From Acidobacteriota bacterium (GTDB lineage: Bacteria; Acidobacteriota; Terriglobia; Terriglobales; Acidobacteriaceae), in assembly GCA_013289765.1 (NCBI GenBank), contig JABCZI010000005.1, forward strand, positions 62,001 to 126,000: DNA of 64,000 nt, in the 5' to 3' direction. The notes beneath the pieces were generated by a model. That model was not told where the DNA came from. It saw nothing but the letters and a program-made list of their open reading frames with translations, and did no database searches. This document shows positions 34,725 through 43,909 of this stretch, piece by piece. Position numbers and translations under genes: made by a program. Numbering within the stretch: the stretch's first letter is position 1; every line of letters begins with the position of its first letter.

Positions 34725-35677
34725 CGAGCTCTCATCCTTCCGCGTAGGAATGATGGGACGCGAAGCCATGAGGCCAGTGCAAGGCAACTGGCGGCGAGCA
34801 ATCGATGTACCGATTCCTGATAGTTATCTTCTCGCCACAGCACGATCACCAGCATCGGCAGATAAATAAAAATGACGGTCCACCTTCCAACCTGGCTGAA
34901 GCTGTGAGGCGTGTGGTACCAGCGCCAGATGCCGGCGCCCCAACTGACGCCTGCGGTCAGCACAATCTCGCGTCGCGACTTCGGAATCAACCACAGAGTG
35001 AAGCTGTCGAAGAACCACCGCTGGGGCATAAGAGCGGCGAGCAGCAACAGCCATGCGTCGCGATCGCGATATCGAAACATAGCCAGCAAGAGAAGGGGGC
35101 CGGGAAAAACCAACAGAGGAATGAAGTGGTCGTAATAATGCGCTTGCCGAAGCCACAACAGGGGCCATCTCGGCAACAGCGCGAGGCTTAACCCGGCTAC
35201 TACAAAGCAAGCGAGCACTCCGCGGCGCGACAGTCGCGTTAAAAAGACCGGCAGCCCAATTTGCGGCTTCATCATGGTTGCTGGGAGCAATAAGGGAAAG
35301 AACGCGCTGGCGGCAATCATCGCCGACCATTGCGCCGTGAAAAGCCCAGCCCAGTAGGGATAAGCAAGAAAAATCCGCAGCCTGACGTAGTTTTGCCGGG
35401 TGAGCCCGAGAGCTAGAAAGAACGTGCTGATCCCGTAAAAGCAGCCTGCTGCAATTTCAGGTTTCATGCGCAAAAACGGCAAAGCGAAAAATGCAGCCGG
35501 CAGCGGATACTGCTCGAACGGCGTGTCGTAAGGGTTTTGGCGTGCGACCAGTCGTTGCGCCAGATGCAGCGCCCAGCGGAAGTCGGCGGCATCCTGATGC
35601 AGATGCCTAAGCAGGAACCAGCAGAATGCGCCTGCACTCAGGCCCATCGTCCCCGCCACTGTGATTCGCATTCGCAT
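34721..35677 (-). CDS. GT87-like membrane protein
   Basis: The 318-residue product has about eight hydrophobic helices and a DUF2029/GT87-type layout: an early loop (RQNPYDTPFEQYPLPAAFF), a helix-turn PYWAGLFTAQWSAM and a helix with MMKPQIGLPVFL (the KPQ position shared with its neighbours). It lacks part of the C-terminal region found in the longer paralogs. Its stop overlaps the start of the PAP2-like gene by 4 bases. It is divergent from the GT87 gene at 35711. Confidence 0.72.
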   Translation of the reverse strand: MRMRITVAGTMGLSAGAFCWFLLRHLHQDAADFRWALHLAQRLVARQNPYDTPFEQYPLPAAFFALPFLRMKPEIAAGCFYGISTFFLALGLTRQNYVRLRIFLAYPYWAGLFTAQWSAMIAASAFFPLLLPATMMKPQIGLPVFLTRLSRRGVLACFVVAGLSLALLPRWPLLWLRQAHYYDHFIPLLVFPGPLLLLAMFRYRDRDAWLLLLAALMPQRWFFDSFTLWLIPKSRREIVLTAGVSWGAGIWRWYHTPHSFSQVGRWTVIFIYLPMLVIVLWREDNYQESVHRLLAASCLALASWLRVPSFLRGRMRAR

Positions 35678-35710
35678 CGCGGACAGTTTGACCCACCAGT
35701 TGTAACATGG

Positions 35711-37090
35711 GTGCGGCCTGTCTCTGGTGTTCGCCGCAGAGAGGTGCCTTTACCTCACGTGCAGCCCCGCCCGCAATTCGTCGTTCTATTCGCCGCTGTG
35801 CTGTCTGCGGCCAGCATGTGGTTTTACGCCGATCAAATCCTGGTGGCCTATCAGCGCGCGGATGCAGCGACGCACCAGCGCCCGCGTGGCAATCTCTCCG
35901 ATCTCTATCCGCGCTGGCTGGGCGCGCGCGAATTACTGCTGCACCACCGTAATCCTTATGGCGACGACATCACGAGAGAAATTCAAAAAGGCTATTACGG
36001 ACGCGCACTCGATCCGACTCGGCCCAACGATCCCACAGATCAGAATGGATTCGCCTATCCAGTGTATGTGGTGTTTTTGTTGTCGCCTCTGATTGCTATA
36101 CCATTCCCGCTACTGATGGTGACGTTTTATTGGTTTCTTGCGGTCTTAACGGCGGCCAGCGTTTGGTTTTGGCTGCGTGCACTATGCTGGCCGCTGCCGC
36201 TGATTGATATCGCCAATTGCATCCTGTTCACGATTGGCAGTTTTTCGGTGGTGCAGGGGATCAAACTGCAGCAACTGAGCCTGCTAGTAGCGGCGTTGCT
36301 GGCGGCATCGCTGGCAGCAACAGTGAGCGGTTCGCTGTTTGCTGGGGGAGCTCTTCTAGCTCTGGCCACAATCAAACCGCAATTGGCGTGGCCGTCCGTG
36401 GCTTGGTTGCTAATGTGGGCGGCGAGCGACTGGCGGGCGCGACGAAAGTTGGTGTTTAGTTTCGCGTTGGTAATGGCTTCGCTGCTGGCGGGCGCCGAAG
36501 CCATTCTTCCAGGTTGGTGGCGAATGTTTGCGGGTGCCGTTGCGCGATACAGCCAGTATACGGAGAGCCAATCGGTGATCGAAGTCATGCTCGACCAACT
36601 GTGGCCGGTCGCTGGCGGAATCGTCGGCCGCCTCGGCGGACGAATTCTCGCAGCCGCCGCAGTGCTCGCCTGTACAGCGGTACTTTGGAGGTTGCGACGG
36701 GAGGCGGCTGACACTCCAGGATTTGCCAGTGGGACGGCGCTAGTGCTCGCACTGACTGTGCTAGTGGTGCCTAGGTATTCACCCTACAACCAAATTCTCC
36801 TGCTTCCCGCAATTCTGCTGCTGGTGCGTGAGCGAGCGGCGCTGCCCTCGCAGTCACGGGTTCGCCGCTTGGCATATTCGTTAGGTGTCCTCATGGTCGG
36901 CTGGCAGTGGGCCGCAAGCCTTTGCCTGACGGTGGCTTACCTGATTGGTTTTCGCATGTGGGCCTTGAAGGGCTGGCAGTGGCCGTTCTACGCGACATTT
37001 GCATTGCCGGTGTGGGTGTTCGCATTGGTTTTCTTTTATGCGCAGAGCGAGTCGCGCCGGTCTGCCCAGCCGCCGCTCCCTAAAAATTAG
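35711..37090 (+). CDS. GT87-like (DUF2029) membrane glycosyltransferase
   Basis: The 459-residue product has about ten helices and a first loop GNLSDLYPRWLGARELLLH with RNPYGDDITREIQ, almost a match in layout to the loop of the protein at 32293. TIKPQLAWPSVAW and VVPRYSPYNQILLL are further family marks. The start is uncertain: the open frame runs back to 35537 over the divergent neighbour, so GTG 35711 or GTG 35744 is likely, and neither has a good ribosome site. It faces the opposite way to the other cluster members. Confidence 0.8.
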   Translation: MRPVSGVRRREVPLPHVQPRPQFVVLFAAVLSAASMWFYADQILVAYQRADAATHQRPRGNLSDLYPRWLGARELLLHHRNPYGDDITREIQKGYYGRALDPTRPNDPTDQNGFAYPVYVVFLLSPLIAIPFPLLMVTFYWFLAVLTAASVWFWLRALCWPLPLIDIANCILFTIGSFSVVQGIKLQQLSLLVAALLAASLAATVSGSLFAGGALLALATIKPQLAWPSVAWLLMWAASDWRARRKLVFSFALVMASLLAGAEAILPGWWRMFAGAVARYSQYTESQSVIEVMLDQLWPVAGGIVGRLGGRILAAAAVLACTAVLWRLRREAADTPGFASGTALVLALTVLVVPRYSPYNQILLLPAILLLVRERAALPSQSRVRRLAYSLGVLMVGWQWAASLCLTVAYLIGFRMWALKGWQWPFYATFALPVWVFALVFFYAQSESRRSAQPPLPKN

Positions 37091-37339
37091 CTCATGCTTG
37101 AGGCGCATCTTTTGTTGACGATCGCACAGCGCAGGTCACTCCTCGTAAAAACCCCTATGCACTTCAGAATCAGGGCGTAGGAGACCGAGCCTTATCAACC
37201 AAGCGTTATAAAATGACTCGTCTTGCCGAAAATGATTGCATTCCGTGCCGCTCCTGGCAATTCGCGTACGACCCATTCCTTTTTCTTGGAAGTACGACGC
37301 GAGCAACGAACAGATTCATGTGTAGAAACGGAACCGTTG

Positions 37340-38620
37340 CTAAAGGAGCGGAGCGGCTTCGATTTGTCGAGTTCTGGAAGCTGCGGTTAGGAACAACGTA
37401 AGCATGGGCAGACCGACGAGAGCGTACACACTCGCTCTGAGCGTCCACAGATGGAGCGGTGGCAGAAATAGAATGGCCACCAAGGTCACCGTCATCCAAC
37501 TCTCAGTACTCCGGAGGCGGGGCGTCGGCGCAAAAAATTGCCCCAGCAGCAGAAAAAGTGGCAGTAACAGAAGGGTGAGGTCGTGTGGATTCAGGTGATA
37601 ACTTGCCAGCAAAGCAAACAACACGGTATCGGCGAAGGCGAGATCAAATTCGTCGCGGTTCTGGGCTGCAGGGTTTTGACAGGATGCGAGGTGCGCGCGC
37701 TTCCAGTTCTTTACAGCGCCGAATAGTGTCAGGGCGGAGCAGACTGCCACAGTCAGCACAACCCATAGCGCGCCATCTCGATGAAAGAAGAGGTAGCTTA
37801 ATCCACGAAAGTTAGCCATCGCTTGCGGGAAAATTCCGGCAAGAAGCTGTGCCTGCAGATGCAGCAGAAATCTCGGATAAATGCTGAAGACCGACCACCC
37901 AGAAACCGCTGCCGAGACTGCGGCGAGGGATAGCGCCACCAGACCGAATCCTTTCGCAATTGTCCGCCTGGCGCTTCTGCTTTGAGTCAAGACAAGCACC
38001 AGGGTCAGTGGCAGCACCAGTTCAAATTTGAACAGTCCGAGGCCAAGCCAACAACCGCAAGCAAAATCTCGGCCGTGTCTGAGGGCAGTGAAAGCCAGAA
38101 CCACTAGCAACAGCAGGAGCATCGAATCCTGACCCTGCAAAAAACAAAGCAAACACGGTACGAAGGTGAGAGAAGCCACGACTAAGACGCGCCAATCCCA
38201 TGTCAACTGGGTTTGCTTAACTAGAAGGCGCATGGCAATGACGAGTGCGGCATAGTTAAAAAACCACCAGAGAACGTAAGCAAGTTTCAAGGGAAGCCAA
38301 GTCAAGCCGGCATGGAGAACAGCCTCGAAGGGCGGATGGATGTAGAGCGTGCCCACTCTTCCGGCGTAGCGCGCCTGATATTCGCGCTGCAGTTCTGGAT
38401 CGTAGAGTTGGTGTCCATGGCCATCGGCCAGCATGCGCCCGGCGCAATAGAAGTCAGGGAAATCCGTGCCTTTCAGCGAGTCCGGGGGGCGCATGCCAAC
38501 GAGCAGGGCCAAGCTGCAGAGAAAAGTAAGAAAACTGTAGGTCTTGGCGCGATAAGTGGTTTTCGGCTTGCGAGTTGTTTCCTGGAGGGGCACGTCGCCG
38601 AAGTTTATCGAAGGTGGCAC
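37340..38620 (-). CDS. GT87-like (DUF2029) membrane glycosyltransferase
   Basis: The 426-residue protein starts with a helix (SFLTFLCSLALLVGM) and then TDFPDFYCAGRMLADGHGHQLYD, the GT87-type first loop with an acidic pair. GLGLFKFELVLPLTLVLV stands at the position where relatives have KPQ. About ten hydrophobic segments follow in total. It ends the membrane cluster; an intergenic gap of 249 bases to 37090 on the left holds nothing I recognise. The right neighbour, an FHA-PP2C gene, is divergent. Confidence 0.8.
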   Translation of the reverse strand: MPPSINFGDVPLQETTRKPKTTYRAKTYSFLTFLCSLALLVGMRPPDSLKGTDFPDFYCAGRMLADGHGHQLYDPELQREYQARYAGRVGTLYIHPPFEAVLHAGLTWLPLKLAYVLWWFFNYAALVIAMRLLVKQTQLTWDWRVLVVASLTFVPCLLCFLQGQDSMLLLLLVVLAFTALRHGRDFACGCWLGLGLFKFELVLPLTLVLVLTQSRSARRTIAKGFGLVALSLAAVSAAVSGWSVFSIYPRFLLHLQAQLLAGIFPQAMANFRGLSYLFFHRDGALWVVLTVAVCSALTLFGAVKNWKRAHLASCQNPAAQNRDEFDLAFADTVLFALLASYHLNPHDLTLLLLPLFLLLGQFFAPTPRLRSTESWMTVTLVAILFLPPLHLWTLRASVYALVGLPMLTLFLTAASRTRQIEAAPLL

Positions 38621-38734
38621 GGAATCGCTAGCGGCGGCCTCGACAAAGCCCTTCCCGCTGGGGCCTGATTCCTGTCATTATTCTTATGAGCGCGGCTCCA
38701 GGAACAGGCTTAACATGAAGTCGCACTACTTCCC

Positions 38735-40426
38735 ATGGTTCTGAATTCCATAATATCTTCGCAGTCGTCGAGTTCCGGCGTTTTTCCTGCCCTGGTGCTG
38801 GTGCAGGGCAACGAACAGAAAAGCATTGTCCTCAACCGGACGCCTTTCAGTGTGGGCCGCAAAGTCGATAAGGACCTGGTGATCGCGGATCCCCGCGTGT
38901 CGCGCGATCACGCGCTCATTGTGTTGGAAGCGGAAGGTTTTTTTCTGATCGACCAGGGGAGCAAGCATGGAACTTTCGTCAACGGGGAGCGCGTTCAGCG
39001 GCAGCGGTTGGAGCGAAACGACCGTCTGGAATTTGGCGCGCGCGATTCGACGTATGCCATCTTCAATCCGGCGCACGGTAATACTTCGAACACGGCTCGC
39101 GAGTTCCTGAGCCAAATTTCCGGGATTCAGATTTCGCAGGAAGGGACCACGGATCTCGAGAAATTAACTTTGTTTCTGGAAGCAGCGCGTAAGTTGAACA
39201 CGGCCGGCGTGCTCGACGAAATTCTGATGACCATGCTGGAAGTGACGTTGCGGCTTACCCGCGCCGAGAGGGGCTACGTTTTTCTCAAAGATGACGAGGG
39301 CAAGCTTCGACTGGCCGCGGGGCGCAATAGCAAGGGCGAACCTTTACTCGACGATAAGACTATTTCGCATTCGGCGCTGGAAGAATCGTTGCGTTCGAAT
39401 TCAGAATTCCTGCTTACCGATACTGGCAGTTCAATGGACCTGGCAGCGCGGCAAAGCATTGTCGCCTACGACCTGCGTACGGTGATTTGCATCCCTCTTC
39501 GTAAGCGCCATGTGCAGGCTGCGCGCGACCAGCAGACTCCGGCCCCAGGCGCCGCATCTTCGGAAGTGACTGGAGTCCTTTATGTAGATTCGCGCTTTGC
39601 CTCGCGAGAGTTTTCCGGCGTTGGCCACGATATTCTGCGGGCCATTGCGACAGAAGCCGGGTCGCTGATTGAGAATGCGCGGCTGGTCCAGGCTGAGGAA
39701 GAATCGCGGCGCTACCAGCAGGAGTTGACGATTGCCGCAGGCATTCAGCAGCGGCTGATGCAGGTAAAGATTCCAGAAGTGCCGTTTGCCACGCTGCGCG
39801 GGAAGAATTTGTCTTGCAAAGAAATCGGCGGGGACTTCTTCGATGCCGTGATTACTAAAGAAGGTCTTGCCGTGGTCCTGGCGGATGTAAGTGGCAAAGG
39901 TGTTTCAGCGGCGTTGCTCGCTTCCACTTTGCAGGGCATGGTTATATCGCAATTAATTTCGGGCACGCCGTTGCTTGAGGTTGTGTTCGCCGTGAACCGT
40001 TTTTTTACCGAAAAGCTAGTGGGAGAGAAATACGCCACGGTGTTGCTGGCACGTCTTCGCAGTGACGGCGATCTGGAATATGTTAATTGTGGTCACGTGC
40101 AGCCGCTGCTGGTTTGCGGAGGAGAAGTGATCCGTCCGTCGCACGGCAATGTGCCGGTCGGTCTGCTTCCCGACGCGACGTTTGAGAGCGACCATTGCCA
40201 GCTTCATTCCGGTGATCGCTTTATTCTTGTAACGGATGGCGTAACCGAAGCGGAGAATGCCATGGGCGACTTCTTCGAAGATTCCCGGCTCGAAGCGGCG
40301 GCAATTAAGACTCCCACGCTGGAAGGAATTTTTTCGGCAGTCTCGGAGTTTTGTGCTGGAAATCCATTGAACGACGACTGCACGGTCGTGGAACTGGTCT
40401 ATTCGACCACTGGCGCGCAGGCGTAG
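38735..40426 (+). CDS. FHA-GAF-PP2C (SpoIIE-type) phosphatase
   Basis: The 563-residue regulator has three parts. An FHA domain at residues about 20-105 binds phosphothreonine (SVGRKVDKDLVIADPRVSRDH and GSKHGTFVNG). A GAF domain at about 145-315 senses a ligand. A PP2C-like Ser phosphatase domain follows at about 340-555, with metal-binding Asp in CKEIGGDFFDA, LADVSGKGVSAA, LVTDGVTEAEN and NDDCTVVEL. Such proteins control anti-sigma-factor systems or stress signalling. A small anchored protein follows after 35 bases, so the two may be one operon. Confidence 0.92.
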   Translation: MVLNSIISSQSSSSGVFPALVLVQGNEQKSIVLNRTPFSVGRKVDKDLVIADPRVSRDHALIVLEAEGFFLIDQGSKHGTFVNGERVQRQRLERNDRLEFGARDSTYAIFNPAHGNTSNTAREFLSQISGIQISQEGTTDLEKLTLFLEAARKLNTAGVLDEILMTMLEVTLRLTRAERGYVFLKDDEGKLRLAAGRNSKGEPLLDDKTISHSALEESLRSNSEFLLTDTGSSMDLAARQSIVAYDLRTVICIPLRKRHVQAARDQQTPAPGAASSEVTGVLYVDSRFASREFSGVGHDILRAIATEAGSLIENARLVQAEEESRRYQQELTIAAGIQQRLMQVKIPEVPFATLRGKNLSCKEIGGDFFDAVITKEGLAVVLADVSGKGVSAALLASTLQGMVISQLISGTPLLEVVFAVNRFFTEKLVGEKYATVLLARLRSDGDLEYVNCGHVQPLLVCGGEVIRPSHGNVPVGLLPDATFESDHCQLHSGDRFILVTDGVTEAENAMGDFFEDSRLEAAAIKTPTLEGIFSAVSEFCAGNPLNDDCTVVELVYSTTGAQA

Positions 40427-40461
40427 GGCTGCAGCGGAGGAGTGTTTGCGGAGAGAAGACG

Positions 40462-41031
40462 ATGGCGAAAATGGCCGGAAAGCGCCTACTGATAGTGATT
40501 CCGGCTTTCACTGCAGTTTTGGTGGTAGCGGGGTGGACTTTCTGCTATCACTCCTTTGAGTTCAAAGGTGGTATAAGCATCCACGATTCCGGATTTTTCT
40601 CTTATCCTCGCTTTCGCGCTGAGTTAGCAAAGGTGCCCTTATGGAAGGATGGAGAATATCGGCTCACCGTGAGCGGCTTACCTTCCGAGTCTTTAGATTT
40701 GGAGTTGCAAGTAGTCGATGCAACCTATGCCGACACAACGGCACTAACTTCATCGTCCGCCTCGGTGGCTATTTCAATAGCTGATACTTCTGGTCATCCG
40801 CTCTGTACAGTGAGCGGCAAGCTATCCGATGCAAGGCTCCGGGGTTTAGAAAGCTGGGTTCTAGAATCGAGCAGCTCGTACGCTGCATTTTGGCATTCCA
40901 GCTGCCAACAGCTGCCCATCAGCCGATTCAGAACCTATGTAGTGAGTGTGACGGTGTCGGGTGCAGACGATCGCGAACCTCACCGCTCGCTTGTGGCTGT
41001 GCTTCGAGGAGGCGGAAACGAGTTGCCTTGA
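40462..41031 (+). CDS. Small anchored periplasmic protein, DSGxFSYPR/GGGNELP family, copy 1
   Basis: No known family is recognised. The 189-residue product has one N-terminal membrane helix (residues about 8-26), then an outside domain. It shares with the product at 60548 the motif DSGFFSYPR, then GEYRLTVSGLPSE, the Cys in HPLCTVSG, a second Cys in WHSSCQQL, and an identical GGGNELP end. The two Cys probably form a disulfide. ATG 40462 follows GGAGAG by 7 bases. It lies 35 bases after the FHA-PP2C gene and stops 20 bases from the convergent glucoamylase. Confidence 0.85.
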   Translation: MAKMAGKRLLIVIPAFTAVLVVAGWTFCYHSFEFKGGISIHDSGFFSYPRFRAELAKVPLWKDGEYRLTVSGLPSESLDLELQVVDATYADTTALTSSSASVAISIADTSGHPLCTVSGKLSDARLRGLESWVLESSSSYAAFWHSSCQQLPISRFRTYVVSVTVSGADDREPHRSLVAVLRGGGNELP

Positions 41032-41051
41032 TCGAAGCAGCATTGCTCGTC

Positions 41052-43460
41052 CTATTCCACAACCACGCTGTAGTCCTTACCCTCCCAGCGATTCTCCTGC
41101 GGCCAATAAAACGTGAAAACCACTTTGCTGCCGCCGGGTAACGAGGCGGTTGGCAAGTCGAGCGTGTAGATGCCCAGTCCGGTGTCGCGGGTGTTGGTAT
41201 CATGCGAACTCTTCCAGTCGTCAATGCTCCAGTGAACCAGCGCGGGAGTGAGCAGAACGATGCGGAGTTTCTTGTAGCGCGGCACGGATCGCGTCTTGTT
41301 GTTGAACCTCCAACCAAAGACTTGGCGCGCCGGTTTCTCCACCAGGTATCGCTGCACCGTCTGCGGAGGCTGATCAAAAATCTTGCCGTCGCGCAAAGAG
41401 CGGCGCAGCTTCACATACTCGGAATGCGCCCACACCAGCGGACACGCGGACCCGGTGGGCTTGCCGCGAAATAGTTCGAGCGATGGGATGTCGTCCGCAT
41501 CCCAGACTTGTTCAGGGAGCAAGCGGCTTTGGCCCGTGGTGGAGTTCTCGATCATCGAGAGCAACGCTTCGGCCTCTTTGGGCCGACCGGCGGCAAGCTC
41601 GTAGTGGGCGCGCTCGCCCGCGAGCAGCGGCCACGGACGCCCGATGCCGGTGCCGTCAAAAGGCGATCCGTCCTTGTGCTCGCCGTAACCGTCGCCGTTG
41701 TAGCGATACCAGCAGGGCCCCTGTGGAAGTTGCACGCGGAGCAGCGCGTCGATCACGCGAATCGTGTTCAAGATGCGGGGATCATCTGGCGCCCGCAATC
41801 CGAAGCGCACAAGCGCCAGCGAATCCGGACTCACAATTTGAAAGGCACGTTGCGGATCTTGCCCGGGCGGCCGATTTTTTATGGGAACGAATCCCTGCGT
41901 GGGCGAGGCAGCAGCGTCATCGACGTCGGGCGGGGCGATGCGCACGTAGTAACCTTCCACGCCGATCTGCTGAGCCAGGTCGCCGCCGGTGGCATAGACC
42001 CAGCGCTCGATATTGTCATTCCAGGCATCGGCGGCGTCGCGCAGCGTGGAGCAGACATCGCTGTGTCCGGTGAGTTCTGCAATGTCCGCCGCAGCCAGCA
42101 GCGCGGAGATTTCTGCCGCCAAGGTAAATGGAGAATATCCTCCATCCTCTTCCCAACGGTCCTGTTGTGTGACCGGACCGTTGCGCAGAATGAAACTCGC
42201 GGCGTTGCGCACCATGGGCCACCAGCGCTCCAGTTTGCCCAGGCCTGGTGCCGATTCCCGGCGCAACAGATCCAACAACAAGATGGGGAAGGCGGTTTCG
42301 TCCATCTGGATGCCGCTCCAATAAGGACGGCCGTCCAGCCATAAATTCTGCGCCCAGTTGCCGGCGGCCTCCTGCGTAGCCTCAAGATAGCGAAGGACTC
42401 TCACAGCGTCGGCGGCGGCGCCGGAGGCTAGAAGCGCTCCCGCGGTTTCCACCAAATCGCGCGGCCATACCAGGTGATAGCCGCCGAGATCTTCATCACC
42501 TTTATTGAATCCCCAAGGAATCGAGAGGCTGGCGATAATGCCGCCCAGAAAATCTTTGGACTCGTGCGTGCGCAAGACGCCCATTGACGCGCGGTATAAA
42601 TCATTTTCGCGTCGCGGTTCATCCAGCTTGAGCAAGGTGTCCTGCCAGTTTTTCCAATGCATCACATAATGTTTACGAAGGTCGCTATAGTCTTCGAGCA
42701 AGGTAGATCGCACTTGCTGGCCGGCCTCGGTGCAGATGGAGCCGAAGCCCAAGGCCAGCACGAACTCTCCGTTGCAGGACGCCAGATCGATCTCTCCAGT
42801 GCAAGCGATGTTGCCGTTTTCCGCGCGCTGGTATTCCCACTCCATCTGAAAATGTGCCGAGAGATCCTGCCATCCATCCGAGGTGCCGACGAATCCGACT
42901 GACATCTTTTTCCACGGCGCCGAACAGGCCAGTGCCAGCGCTGTGCCGTCATGCTCGGCGAGAAACATGGATAGGCCTTTGTAATCGCCGACCCATCCCG
43001 TGTTAGCGTTGCCAAAATTGGCCAGGTGCGGCGACAGCAAGGCGTAAAGGCGATAATCGGAAAGCTGACCCTGAAGCGGTTCGAAGCGAATCTTCTGCAG
43101 CACCACGTTCCGATAAGGATCGGTGAAGATTTCCTTGTGAATGCGGTACCGGCCCGAGTTCTCAGTATTGATGAGCTCGAACGCCGGAACGCCGGGCTCG
43201 AAAGGCCGGTTCTCAAACGTGCAATGCCGCTTTTCCTCCGAGAAATAAGAGCGGCCATCGGTGACCATGAAGCCGAGATCGCGAGTGCAGGCCTGGTCAA
43301 CGCGCGGAAAGTAGACTTCATTCAAAATGCCATGACTGATGGTGAACCAGACCTTGCTATGCTGGTTCAATGCTGTGCCCGCACCAGTCTTGGCGCTCGA
43401 AGTCCAGCGAGGTGGAATCCCCGGCCAGCCGGGGGCAAAACGCACGGGAGAATCGCTCAT
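41052..43460 (-). CDS. Glucoamylase-type glycoside hydrolase, GH15
   Basis: The 802-residue enzyme fits GH15 glucan 1,4-alpha-glucosidases with an N-terminal beta-sandwich (about residues 15-270) and an alpha/alpha barrel. Hallmarks are GGYHLVWPRDLVETAG at the barrel start, WEEDGGYSPFTLAAEI, YRYNGDGYGEHKDGSPFDG and the late catalytic region LLPEQVWDADDIP. No signal peptide is visible, so it probably acts on intracellular glucans such as glycogen or trehalose-like compounds. A C-terminal beta domain follows (about residue 690 on). It is convergent with the small anchored gene. Confidence 0.93.
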   Translation of the reverse strand: MSDSPVRFAPGWPGIPPRWTSSAKTGAGTALNQHSKVWFTISHGILNEVYFPRVDQACTRDLGFMVTDGRSYFSEEKRHCTFENRPFEPGVPAFELINTENSGRYRIHKEIFTDPYRNVVLQKIRFEPLQGQLSDYRLYALLSPHLANFGNANTGWVGDYKGLSMFLAEHDGTALALACSAPWKKMSVGFVGTSDGWQDLSAHFQMEWEYQRAENGNIACTGEIDLASCNGEFVLALGFGSICTEAGQQVRSTLLEDYSDLRKHYVMHWKNWQDTLLKLDEPRRENDLYRASMGVLRTHESKDFLGGIIASLSIPWGFNKGDEDLGGYHLVWPRDLVETAGALLASGAAADAVRVLRYLEATQEAAGNWAQNLWLDGRPYWSGIQMDETAFPILLLDLLRRESAPGLGKLERWWPMVRNAASFILRNGPVTQQDRWEEDGGYSPFTLAAEISALLAAADIAELTGHSDVCSTLRDAADAWNDNIERWVYATGGDLAQQIGVEGYYVRIAPPDVDDAAASPTQGFVPIKNRPPGQDPQRAFQIVSPDSLALVRFGLRAPDDPRILNTIRVIDALLRVQLPQGPCWYRYNGDGYGEHKDGSPFDGTGIGRPWPLLAGERAHYELAAGRPKEAEALLSMIENSTTGQSRLLPEQVWDADDIPSLELFRGKPTGSACPLVWAHSEYVKLRRSLRDGKIFDQPPQTVQRYLVEKPARQVFGWRFNNKTRSVPRYKKLRIVLLTPALVHWSIDDWKSSHDTNTRDTGLGIYTLDLPTASLPGGSKVVFTFYWPQENRWEGKDYSVVVE

Positions 43461-43610
43461 GAATGCTTACTAGGAGTTGCCGAAAAGGCTAGGAACCTCG
43501 CCTCGAATTGCTTTTCCGTTTGGGCGATTGAACGGATCCAAGTACACGGCGCGAAAACAGCGATTGCACGTACCGGAAACGGAATGATAATAGAATCACT
43601 CGAAGCAGGC

Positions 43611-43853
43611 ATGCTAAGAACCATCCAATTTCGCAAGTTCTTACTCTTCGGTATGGTAGCAGCCTTGTGGTCGGTTCAGGGGATGAACGGCGAGACCGGA
43701 TCCCTTATAGCGCTCGACGCGACTGCCGGCACGCCATTGGACCGCCGATATTTCGGCCTGTACAATCTGGATTTTTCCGGAGCGGCGCCGGCAACCAAAA
43801 AGTTCGGCTCATTAATCAGAAATTCACTCGTCTGTAACTGTCCTGTAACATAG
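43611..43853 (+). CDS. Possible small secreted ORF upstream of pstS (doubtful)
   Basis: The gap 43461-43909 is 449 bases without a clear gene. This frame could give 80 residues with a signal-like start (RKFLLFGMVAALWSVQG) and no family match. The end runs through the Pho box and stops only there, which suggests the frame is accidental or a gene remnant. No good ribosome site is seen. The rest of the gap holds the Pho box and pstS promoter; nothing else is recognised in it. Confidence 0.2.
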   Translation: MLRTIQFRKFLLFGMVAALWSVQGMNGETGSLIALDATAGTPLDRRYFGLYNLDFSGAAPATKKFGSLIRNSLVCNCPVT

Positions 43854-43865
43854 CGCCCATAAAAG
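43832..43865 (+). promoter_or_regulatory. Pho box and promoter of pstS
   Basis: Two identical 7-mers, CTGTAAC at 43832-43838 and at 43843-43849, are separated by 4 bases (TGTC). This is the 7-4-7 layout of a PhoB box, with CTGTAAC in place of the E. coli CTGTCAT. TAAAAG at 43860-43865, 10 bases after the box, fits a -10 element at the spacing seen in PhoB-activated promoters. pstS starts at 43910. Confidence 0.75.
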
Positions 43866-43909
43866 TAAAGATATATATTCCCGAGCTATTCCGAGGAGAA
43901 CATCGAGCG

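Noticed and set aside
37091-37339. Possible small genes in the gap after the GT87 gene
   Set aside because: Open frames here (37213-37401 plus, 37206-37499 minus) overlap the next gene, have odd composition and no ribosome site.
43026-43853. Plus-strand 275-residue frame over the glucoamylase start
   Set aside because: The first part is antisense to GH15. Only its last 80 codons lie outside a gene and are listed with low confidence.
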